The notes below the pieces were generated by a model. It did not search any database, had not been told where the DNA came from, and saw nothing but the letters and a program-made list of their open reading frames with translations. 64,000 nucleotides of DNA, from positions 2,418,001 to 2,482,000 of the forward strand of contig JAGPXD010000003.1 in the NCBI GenBank assembly GCA_020746995.1. The letters run 5' to 3'. A program made the translations under genes and the position numbers. Position 1 is the stretch's first letter. Each line of letters begins with the position of its first letter. The DNA comes from Plectosphaerella cucumerina. Lineage: Eukaryota; Ascomycota; Sordariomycetes; Glomerellales; Plectosphaerellaceae. Shown one piece after another: positions 54,615-64,000 of this stretch.

Positions 54615-57600
54615 AGGTAGTTCGTCTGAAGTTGGGTTGGAGGTTTCCCAGGAACGGCAGTTGTCCCAGGGAGCCGGACCGTGAGCTGACCTGACCCGCC
54701 TGATCCATCGTCCGTCCATCCATCCCAGACTTCATGTTGATTTTTGTGACTCGCCTCGATGGCCTGACATTTTCGAGTCCTTTCTTTGTTGTTAGCAGAG
54801 ACTGCGCCCCCCGTTCTTTACCAGTGCCTTCACACTCTTACGAACGAGTACGAGACTGACGGATATTGACCGCCGCATCGGCCCCCCCGCCGTCGCCTGC
54901 ATTGAGCGGATCTGGAGATCTCCGGGCTTGACTCGAACGTGCATTTCGCAAAGGGGTGGTGGTCCACTGGTCACCCCCAGAAAAAAACGGGGTGCCCCGA
55001 TCGCCCTCTCCGGTGCAGCGATCTCCCGGCGGTGGCGGCCACCCTTGATTTTGATTTCCCGCCGGCGCTCCAGTGGGATGGGATGGGATGTAAACAAGAC
55101 AGCGCACAACGTTCATGCCCAAATGTCAACTTGAAGCACAGGCAACACCGGATGACGGGTAAGTGACAGCAAAATAAAGTCAAATCATGCTATATCTCGC
55201 CCATCAATAACGCGAGTGATACCCCCTAGCGCCGTGACAAACGACACATGGAACGTGTGTTCAAACCCGCCTGTCGCCCCCTTCGCAGGCCGAGACACCG
55301 ACAGGACGATCCGTGACCAGGTCCCGGGGTCCATTCCCGTCCATCGCGTTTGTAACCTGGCCGCCGGGGCGAGCTCGCCCATTCACCGTCTCCTGCCTTT
55401 CCCCACCCCACGTTTCTCTCACTGTTGCCCGATGCCCGCTAGGCAAGGGTCCCCCCCTCGACGAGACACTTGAAGACATCGCGAGCACCGGGGCCGCGGT
55501 GCCGTCAACGGCGCCTTGCTTCAGGTCAGAGGGGGTGTGGTTCTCTCGGTGTCGATTGGTGGGAACCCGCGATGAACGGTCCCGGAACGCTACTAAGGGG
55601 GGGTGGGCGTCAGAGGCGTTGGGAAAGGCGAGAGCGAAACTTCATCAGCGGTGCGTGCGTGCGTACGGCTTCTTCCGTCAGAAGGGATGGGATCATGACA
55701 CGAACGACGACGGGCGGGCGGCGATTGTTTCCCAGCCCAAAAAGGCCAGGGAACCGCTGCCCATCGCCGGCTGGTTCCTGCGTCCAACACGGCTGCTTCG
55801 AGCACTGAACCAACCCAACAGGCATGGTCCTTGACCGAACACACGAGTCGGATGTCTGCGACAATCTGGGCAAATAACACGTCGTCTATTCCCCCCCTCT
55901 TTCTTCGACGCAATGATGCGCGCCGCGCCGATTTGCCTCATCTCATCGTCCCGTCAATGCTGCGCACCCGTGCCGACTCGTGGCCCCAGCGCCAGGGAAA
56001 ACGCATCAAGACACAATCTGCGCGCGGGCAGTCCATCATATGCCTGAGCAATAATAGCGTCGGCTCCTCCAAGCTTGGCCCTGTCAACGCCTCTTCTTCG
56101 CTGGCACATCGTCCGGTGGCGGGCGCGCGCGTGTTCGGACGCTTCTGGACTATTCTCGAGGGCGGGGGGAGGGGGCAAGACAAAGAGAGGGGTGTTTTTG
56201 AGACGACACTGACACTTCGTGAAAGAAAGAGGACAATGCGCTAGGTTCAGTTACATAGACTTGACATCGTCTCTCGCCTTGGCGCCTTCAGCGTCTGTGG
56301 GCGACCAGCCGAAGCGGAGTCAAGTCCGCCAGAGGCCCCGTGCGAAACCTCCAAGTGCCAACAACTTCCAGCAGCTCAAGCGAATGCGACGACGAAGCCG
56401 CCCGCCCTAAAACCAAAATCCTGAACCCAGCGATCTACGCCTGGAAACAAACCCTATCTCTCAACCCTCACTCACGCCTGAACCGGAAGGCGAATCGTGC
56501 TCGCGCGAACCACCCGCTGCAGCAGATCCTCCCCCCCTTCCCCTCCCACCCAGCCACCCCATCTACCGAGCCCACTCTCCCACCCTAGCAACAAGCGGCC
56601 AATACCACCCTCTGAAACAGGATTCGGGGGGCACCAGCCTGAGAGTGCTGGGCAGTGACGTCCTCTTCAGAATGCGGCAGCGGCGTGTCACATCCTCGCC
56701 GCCGCTTCCCTGGCGATATAACAGCCCTTCACACTCGGAGAATCATGAGATATAACCCACTGCCGTCTGGAATGTGCCATCTAGATCGATCCCGAATTGA
56801 TATCCTTGTTTGGCAGGTCACGGGCCCGTTGTCAGACGGAGAACGGGCGGGAAAGAGAAAGAAGAAAAAAGCAATAATCGTATCGACTCCGTCCGTCCCC
56901 CGACTCCCGGACGCTACCAAAACGGATCGTCCACGTCCTCCTGCGCTGGCCGCCCCAGCCGTCGAGTAACTCCGACGTCCCATCCCGCTGCCCCGGTGCT
57001 GCCAATCCTGCCCCGATTCAGGCCCTGTGCTCCGCGCGATCGTCCCGCCCAGTCCTGGCACCCCCAGCCTAGGGGAAGTGGGAAGGAGGTGGCGATGGCG
57101 CCGGGGTGAGCCGTGGTAGACGGCCGTCGCTTTGCTTTTCCCGGCCGTGCTGGACGCCGGTTGGCCGTGGTTTCGCCCAACGACGTCCTGTCAGGTTACA
57201 TCGGACACCAGTAGGTGAGAACTCAACGAGGCGGAGACTCCGACCTCTCGATCGAGAGTCTGTCGGCTCGCCGTCGAGGTAGCCATGTTCAGTCACGGTG
57301 GCTGCAGAGGGAGGATGCAAAGTTTGGCTTCGGATCTGTTCAGATTTCCGGTCTCGTTGGACCTGGGGCACTCGGTTTTCCGAGGCTGGCCCCCCTTCCT
57401 CTGTCTGTGTCTACTCCCACACTCTTGCTCTGTCGTCCTCTCTTCGGATAATACATATTGGAGTCTTTCTTCCAGACCGTTGGGGGTGATATAAAGGAAA
57501 TATAGCGTAGTCCGGTCCGTGCAGGAGAGCGAGTCCTGCTCCCCTGCCGCGACTCGATGAAACAAAAACACAAAACGCCTGTAAATGCTCGAAAACGTAT

Positions 57601-57852
57601 CGTAAAGGTCGTGGGCCGACCTCGTCCTGATGTGACCCCCCGCCCCTTTTTGCGCCCCTACCGCCCTTGCCGTACGCCGGTTCTTGTTGGAAAGCAGTGT
57701 TTTTTTCCTTTGCGTCATGGAGAGGAGGCCCGACCTCCTCTCTGCCGTCCATGACTGCGTGTCCGTGTGGTTGCCACCATCGTGATTCAGATTCTTGTAG
57801 GAAAATAAGATTACAGCCCATGACGTGTCGTGGACTTCTCGCCCCTCTGAGC

Positions 57853-58885
57853 TTATGAGCTCTGAGAGCCGGGGCCGTCGAAGCTGTGGCAGCCACGCTC
57901 GTGACGCTTCATGTTGCTGCGGACGCTGAAGGCCTTGCCGCAGCCCGAGTGAGGGCACTTGAAGGGCTTCTCGCCGGTGTGGCTGTGGCTGTGGATGCGC
58001 AGGGAACTGGGACGGGAGAAGGCCTTGTTGCAAGTCGGGCAGATGTAGCGGTCCTGGCTTTGGGGGAAGCTGGCAGTAGCCGAAGGAGGGATGTGGTGGT
58101 GGTGCTGCCAGGGGTTGGGACCACCGAGCATGGTGGGAGCCTGGTGGTGCAGGTGGTGGTGGTGGCCCGGGGGAGGGAAGGCTTGAGGAAGGGGCCTCTG
58201 GTAGTAGAGGCTGGAAACCTGGGGCTGGGGAGGAGGCGTGGGCTGCATGGCCGGGTAGTAGGGCCCGGCGACGGACTGCTGTGGCAGGTAGGTCGAGGCG
58301 GCAGCGGCGGCAGAGGGAGCGTAGGGGGCAGGCTGGTGGTAAGCCGGAGGGTGGGCGTGGTGCATGCGAGGGATAGGGCGGTGGACATCGGCCTCGAGGG
58401 GAGGCGTCGTCTCGTAGTAGTAGTTGTGCGGCTGGTGCTGGGACACAGGAACCTGGCTGACGGATCTTGTCGAGGGCGAGTTGTGGCTCTCGAAGGAGGC
58501 ATCGGTGCTCATGGGTGGCGTCGGGGGCAGACCACCGCGCATGTGTGAAGCGTTGTTGCCGGCATAGTGAGACGAGTTGGGCCTTGTGCTCGGCCTGCTC
58601 GAGTCACCCTTGTGCCTCAGTGCTGCGGAGGAGTGTCAGTCATGGAAGAGTCTGAGGAAAGCTGGCCAAGGGCCGGCAGGCTGCCGTACCTTGTTGTTGC
58701 TGCTGGCTCTGGGAGTGTGTCTCGCTCGTGGGTGAGCCCTGGTCGGCGAGGCCCAGGAGGTTGGAGATGGAAGGAAGCGAGCACTTGTTGTTCTCGTCCA
58801 TGGGGGGCGACGGCGGCGGTTGGGGAACGTAGGCGTATTGTGTCGTCGGGGGAGCGTAGTGACTGGGAGTGAAAGAGGTCGCCAT
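57853..58885 (-). CDS. Two-finger C2H2 transcription factor (MtfA-like)
   Basis: Two exons (58885-58690 and 58622-57853) give 321 residues. The join (…SQSQQQQQ to ALRHKGDSSRPSTRPNSSHY…) keeps phase. N-terminus: Pro-rich (YAYVPQPPPSPPMDENNKC) with SLPSISNLLGLAD, a short motif also found in other fungal C2H2 regulators. The middle is His/Pro/Tyr-rich, with His runs from HHHHLHH and QHHHH, probably disordered. Finger 1: C260, C263, H276, H280. Finger 2: C288, C293, H306, C310 (C2HC). They are joined by the classical linker HTGEKPFKC. Length, finger pair near the C-terminus and N-terminal motif fit the MtfA group, which in Aspergillus regulates secondary metabolism and development, but I rate that name at about even odds. 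Nuclear. A very long gene-free region lies upstream. Confidence 0.85.
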
Positions 58886-59875
58886 GGCTTCTGGGTGGTT
58901 CGGGTTGTCCGCTTGTGTGTGGGTGTGTATCGTCGGATAGTGTCGTCGAGTATGCCTTGATGTCAAGGTGAAGGGACGAAGAGGTTGAATATTAGACAGA
59001 CGAGAAGGAGCCGGTATTAGTTGGGCGAGGATGGAAGTGTGTCGAAGTGATTAGTCCGAGAACCAGCTGGAGGACGGTGAGTGTTGGTGATGGTGTATGT
59101 GAGGGAGTGGTCGTGAGTTGGTGATGGAGAGTGATGATTAAGAGATCCCAAGAATCGAAGCCGTGGACCGGAGAGGAGGATGATGGGAGGATGGAGTTTA
59201 AGTAAGTATGTGCCGGGCCAGACAAAACAAGCTTGTCCGGCGTGCGGGTGGAGGAGGAGGGTGGCCGGAGGAGCAGGACGAGGCACCCAGGGGGCAGCAC
59301 ATCACAGATCTCCCGAGGGAAGAAGTGTAATGGACGATCAAGCGTCAAGCCCACCTCGCACGCCCACCCTGGAACGTTGATCCCTGGCCGATTGGGGGAG
59401 GGCAGGGGGGGAAGGGCCTGGAGGGGGGAGTGGTGAATGAGAGGGGGGAGGGGGACGGAGAAGGGGGTGGAGGGTGCGTTGCGGTGCGGTGCCGGGGCCC
59501 TGTCTGTTGCTGCTGCTGTCACAAAATTGGTGTGTGGGTCGGAAAAGACGTTGGAAAGGGGACCTGGGATGAAAAGGGTTGCCGTGGGCGTGAGGGCATG
59601 GATGATGGTGGTGGGTGATGGGTGATGGGCGATGGGGTGAGATGGACGGGATGCCATGCCCTGCCTTGCCTTGACACGGGGGGGCGTGGGAGTTGGCGTG
59701 GGGTGTGTGATTATGGCCTCGAGGAAGGGTGTGGGCGTTGGAGAGAACTTAACAACGACGGACTGGGGCCGTCGCCCGCTCCCCCTGTCAGGTTGGGTTG
59801 GGTTGACGGCCGGGGGGCGGGAGGGCACGTACCTTGGCTATAGCGCCCCCTCTTAAGATGGTATTGCGTAGGGGC

Positions 59876-59893
59876 GTGTGTGTGTGTGTGTGT
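59876..59893. repeat. (GT)9 microsatellite
   Basis: Nine GT units in the probable leader or promoter of the C2H2 gene. Confidence 0.8.
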
Positions 59894-59953
59894 GATGGTG
59901 GTGGTCCGGGGGTTCGAGATGGATCCTGCACGATGGGCGACCTGGTCCTTGCT

Positions 59954-59975
59954 TGCCTGCCTGCCTGCCTGCCTG
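59954..59975. repeat. (TGCC) microsatellite
   Basis: About five TGCC units in non-coding sequence. Confidence 0.8.
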
Positions 59976-62900
59976 GCTAGGTGCTTGCTTGGTGCGTGCG
60001 TACTGTGCAGCAGTGGGCCGCTGCGATGTACGAACGAGGTGTGTTTGATGCCGGGGCACGGGACGAGGGGAGGACTCGAATGAGGAAAAAAAGATGGGAG
60101 CACCGTAGATCAGAGCAGGAGTATCAGACAAGAGCAGGAGCCGGAAGACGGGACGAGCAGCATCGAGGCCATCTGGAGACGTCGAGTTGTGTCAGCGAGA
60201 CTCTATTTTCCTGCCGAAATGCATGTCGTTCATGCACACGCGAGACGAGACGGTTTGGTTTGGCCCGTCCCGTCTGTGCTCACCTTCCATCCATCTCGAC
60301 GTGTCTCTGGCAGGAACGGTCATCCTGGGTCCTGCCTTCCTTGCCTTGGAAAGATGGGATGAGATGACAAGCAGAGTGTCTGGGATCTTGCCTGGGACGT
60401 TTCCTGCTCCTGCTACTCCCGGGAGCCGAACCAAATGCAAGGGAAGGAACGAAATCTCCCCGGTGCTGGGGGTTTCCCTCCATTCGAGCGGCGGGCAGGT
60501 GCCACCAGGACCACCTGCCAATCTGCCTTCCAAAAAAGCAGCCGGACGAGGCAGGCGCTGCCAGGCAGGCACCTGCCAGTGCGTGGTGTGGTGCATGCGC
60601 TTGGGCAGGTGCGAACTGCTCCAACTGGAGCCGCCCCAGATCTCGTGTGCTCAATCCACCCCCTTCCTTTTTCTTCCCCACCCCAACAACCACACGCCCG
60701 TTGCTCTCCAATCTCAGCCAGACTCGGTTTTTATTCTACCTGTTGTCGCCCCTGGAGCAAGACGACACAACAAGACCGACTCGACTCGACACTGCCGACC
60801 GACAGAGCACAAAGAAGGGGACCTTGGACCTTGCTTGCCTTGGCTTGGCTCGAGTCGCCCCAGTGGAACCTGAACCTGGACCCGGATCCAGAAGGCTCCC
60901 TCATGCATGACCGCACTCGGGCCACCATTGCCACTTTAGGCCCTGACGCCGTCCCGAAGTCTGGGATCCGACATCCCTGCCCCCTGGCCTGCCCTGGACG
61001 CCTGGCCCTGTCCTGTCATGAAGGCTTGTGTGTTTGGGACTGGGAACATCCGAGAGCGTCGGCCGACGGACATGAGACGATCAACGACTCGATATCGACC
61101 GGGGTTATTCCCAGCACGCACCGCACCGCACCCAGCACGAAGAGAGGGAGGGAGCGAGAGAGAGACACAGATGCCGTTGACATCGATGCGCACACACACG
61201 CGAACCTGGTCCGCACGTCAAGTCTTTCTTTTTTCTCACCGGCGCGCTCTCGTCTGAAGTTACGGTGGGGGAGCAGCTCGAACCGGCACCTTGCGGGCGG
61301 TCTGCGACACACGACACAACGCCCAAGGTCCCCCATGAACGGATATGAGATGGCATGGCTCCGGGGCAGTACCAGATGAGCTTCACAATGCCCTCTGCTG
61401 CCCCGTCACGTCAGCCCTGCGCACCTGCGCTCCGACCGGAACTGTCGAGATGACTTTATGCCGCCCGAACCGTGCCCCTCTCTCGCCCAGCCCTGCCGCC
61501 CATCGTCAACGGGTGTCATCTCATCTCGTTCACCAAGGGATCCTGTCCACTACGTCTTGAAGGTCCTGGCGCGAGGGGGCAGATGAGCCCAGTCTTGGAT
61601 GATGGGATGACGAACGGCGCCCTGCCCGCCAGCCGCCCGCTGCCCGCCCGTCAGTGACGCAGGCTGAAGGAGTCCGCGAGGCTCCCACGAGCAACGGGCA
61701 AGACTGTCTCTGGTCGGTAGCCTCGAGGGCGGGCGGAGAAATTTACGGTCCAGTCCTTTGTCTCAGGCGGGGCGCCTCGTTGCACGGCTTGGACGTTCAT
61801 GTTTCTCTCTCTCTCCGTCAGTCTCTGGTACCGATGCCTCGCCTGCATTCCTCCCCAGACCGACCCTCTCGACGGTCTGGTCTGGTCTGGTCGTCAGGTC
61901 GGCCTTATCGTGTGCCTCTTATTGTTCCGGATTTGCTGCAGGGTTCGTCGGCAATCCGGGACTGGCAAGATGCCGTCTCGGGTTGTGGGCTCGTCCAGTT
62001 GGGCCCCTGGCTCTGATCACACCCAAGGCCTGGCACATCATTCTCTGCCTGGTCCGCGGGGGTTTTTGAGGAGGGGGGATCGGGAGGTAGGGGCGGCCCA
62101 GCACCTCTCGCGGAAACGTTTCTCAATCTTCGATCGTCGACACCCCCTCCGAAGGTGGACACCTTGCCCGGCTCTAGACGTGTTCCGGTGTTTGGGAAGC
62201 AGAGATGCGGATTGTTTTCTGCTCGGGGGTGTGCGGTGCAGTGCAGTGCTTGCTGCACATCCGTCAGATCACCGGACAGGGGAAAGGGAGAGAAAAGGAC
62301 TCGACCTGAAGCAAAGGCGGCAGACGATCGCCGGCCGGGCGGCGGCTCCGCTCCGTGCAGTGGCATGGCATCGCCGTGGATTGAACTCTCCCTCCGTCAG
62401 TCTACCGCCGGTCGTGTCTCACGGGTGGTCTCTGCTGCCCAGCCGCCGCCTCGTGCTGGGCCACGCCGCCGCCCTGCCGCCGCCAGCGATGATCACAGAT
62501 CTTCTGCCCACCGCCCACGCCGCACACGTGGAGCGGCAAAATTCGTCTCCCGCCACTGGTCTCTCTATTTCTTTTCTTTTCCCGCACTCAAGCCCTTTGG
62601 ACACGCGAGCCGTCCTCTTCACCGCCGTTGCCGTCGACAATCGCCCACAGGGGGCGAGTCACGGGTCTCGACCGAGACCATCCGGCGTCATCCGGTTTGG
62701 AAGCCCTCGAGGATTGTGCAAATCATAATTATGCCTCCCCCAGGCCCGGCCCAGGGGCCCGGAGAGGAAACACTTCTCGCGGCAGCGGCATGGCCCCCCC
62801 TGCGGCCCAGGCTCCGCCGTGCATGCCGGGTCGAGGCACGCGGTATGCGTAAGGGGGTGCCGCTGGTTGGCTCGCATCAAACCCGGCGGCCCTTCATCCC

Positions 62901-64000
62901 CTTCCCATGGTGATCATCGGCTTGGCTCCTGGGAAGGGGGGGAGGGAAGCCCAGGAACTCCCTCCCTCGCTTGCGCGTGGTGGCTTACGCTAGGGCACCC
63001 CAGCAGCCCCGGCTCGAGATCACCCCCCTTGCTTCCACCCATCCAACGACCACCCCTGCGCCAACCTGGCAGGGGGAAGAAGGGGGGAAGGGTCCGTGAT
63101 CGACTTGCGTCGAAGCGAGGAATGGAAGCTCGGGACGGCAGCCAGAAGACGCGGGCGGTTCGTGGACGGCACGGCATGGGCTTGGGCTGGGCTGGGCTGG
63201 GTTGGGGGATGGTGATGAGGTGGTGGTGATGGGCTGAACCTTCAACGGGCGCGTGCCATCCATCTGCTTTCCTTTCCCCTGTCGTGGCAACCGACTCACC
63301 TGCGACGTGCTCTCTTCTTTTTGACGCCTGTCAACCGATCCCAGGCCCCCTGACGTCCCATTGATCGGGAGCCTCTGTGCCGTTCCTTTGCCCCCGGGGC
63401 CCTGGGACCGGCGGGCGCAGGCTGTCAGCGAGGAAGGGTCTGTTCGCAGGGGCGGGACTTGGGACTTGGGGGAGGGATCAGCAGTTTGTGCCGACTTCAG
63501 TTGACAGGTGCGCTCGGGTGCCAGACGTCGTCACCGATCTGGGGGTGAGAGGGGAACCATCATCAAGGTAAAACGGTGACGGGCCCCAGGGGTCCTTGGC
63601 CGGACAGACCGCCCCCCCGGCGAAGAGGCCCTAGCCTCCGAACCTCCATCCGCCGTCCCAAGCACTGTACTATACTGACTACTGAGTAAAAGTATAGTAG
63701 TATTTCTGCCTGCGGGCTTCAGGAGTTGGCGCCGCGTTGGCGCTGACGCTGGCGCGGATGAGGCAGTTTCTCTTGGGGGCTCCCGGGGGAGGCGCAGGCG
63801 GTTCCTCAAGACATTCATTCCACACCACAACAAGGCCACGTTGGCCAGGGCCCGACAGCATGTGCCAAGGCTCCAAGCCCCAAGAGCCGGGAAAGGGGGC
63901 CAAGGCCTGGGGGAAGGGGGAGGGAAATGGCAGGGCGGGCAGGCGGCGGGCGGCCCTGCTTGCTGATGATGGCGTTTCCCTAGCGGCTTTCTAGCGGCCT

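Larger units (their letters stand above)
53210..57852. other. Gene-poor stretch of about 4.6 kb
   Basis: No gene I can support. Overlapping frames on both strands (for example 55313-55834 plus, 57293-58033 minus) are Arg/Pro-rich, motif-free and mutually exclusive. It contains a CGT run (54291-54309) and a GTGGGC run (54585-54614). The last several hundred bases are the likely 3' UTR of the C2H2 gene. Confidence 0.4.
58886..64000. other. Long gene-free region upstream of the C2H2 gene
   Basis: About 5.1 kb to the window end without a gene I can support. The first kilobase is GA/GT-rich on the plus strand and is probably the leader of the C2H2 gene; its antisense frame (58992-59828) is Pro/His/Thr low-complexity. 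Later frames on the plus strand (60435-61379, 61799-62728, 62155-62913) overlap each other in different frames and show no motif. Short tandem repeats occur at 59876-59893, 59954-59975 and 63183-63203. Confidence 0.4.

Noticed and set aside
58992..59828. 278-residue minus-strand frame upstream of the C2H2 gene
   Set aside because: Pro/Thr/His low-complexity translation of a GA/GT-rich leader; more likely 5' UTR or promoter.
60435..61379. 314-residue plus-strand frame
   Set aside because: No domain, composition typical of random GC-rich sequence, and several overlapping frames of similar quality.
1..64000. CRISPR arrays, insertion sequences or retroelements
   Set aside because: No spaced direct repeats, no transposase or reverse-transcriptase motifs and no long terminal repeats were seen; short tandem repeats are ordinary microsatellites.

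Overview
The window reads as chromosomal DNA of a filamentous ascomycete (Pezizomycotina, most likely a Sordariomycete). The genes carry short spliceosomal introns of about 45-130 nt with GTAAGT/GTGAGT donors, CTAAC/CTGAC-like branch points and CAG/TAG acceptors. Third codon positions are strongly C/G biased, and the families are typical of this group (NDT80/VIB-1 factor, DUF3433 membrane protein, Zn2Cys6 factor, fungal hydrolase and ubiquitin-like families). I saw no rRNA, tRNA, CRISPR array, transposase or other mobile element. Exon coordinates are my own splice reconstructions; in every multi-exon gene except the one at 22.4-25.2 kb, which lacks an identifiable start, the exon lengths sum to a whole number of codons.

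Layout. 0.8-3.0 kb: NDT80/PhoG transcription factor of the VIB-1 type. 4.3-9.0 kb: a 16-exon gene whose reconstructed product joins an alpha/beta-hydrolase, of the kind found at the N-terminus of fungal NLR-like proteins, to a fungal ubiquitin-like module with an embedded 76-residue ubiquitin-like unit. 9.7-10.9 kb: Cys-rich hypothetical protein. 11.3-16.9 kb: a probable sugar-utilisation module made of a Gal4-like Zn2Cys6 factor, a P-loop kinase of the uridine kinase/phosphoribulokinase type and a sugar porter. The kinase/porter promoter holds a near-consensus Gal4 17-mer inside a perfect dyad. 17.5-18.4 kb: SAICAR synthase (ade1). 18.7-21.3 kb: RBM5/10-like splicing factor. 22.4-25.2 kb: polyQ coiled-coil protein whose coding sequence has no upstream AUG.

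27.8-28.3 kb: doubtful small gene. 29.0-29.6 kb: cupin. 32.5-34.2 kb: proline-rich disordered protein. 35.1-37.8 kb: DUF3433 multi-pass protein with a first exon that a one-exon model would miss. 39.2-43.0 kb: two divergent genes for probable mitochondrial membrane proteins (an Mgr3-like TPR protein and a Tcd/TcdA-type tRNA t6A dehydratase). 45.0-46.6 kb: D-arabinono-1,4-lactone oxidase. 47.1-47.7 kb: small coiled-coil protein. 52.8-53.2 kb: small membrane protein. 57.9-58.9 kb: two-finger C2H2 transcription factor. The right third is gene-poor, with three stretches of about 5 kb holding only microsatellites and weak coding-like fragments.

The most notable candidates are the hydrolase-ubiquitin fusion (4.3-9.0 kb), the possible Gal4-type regulon (11.3-16.9 kb), and the 1.46 kb AUG-free stretch across the start of the polyQ gene.
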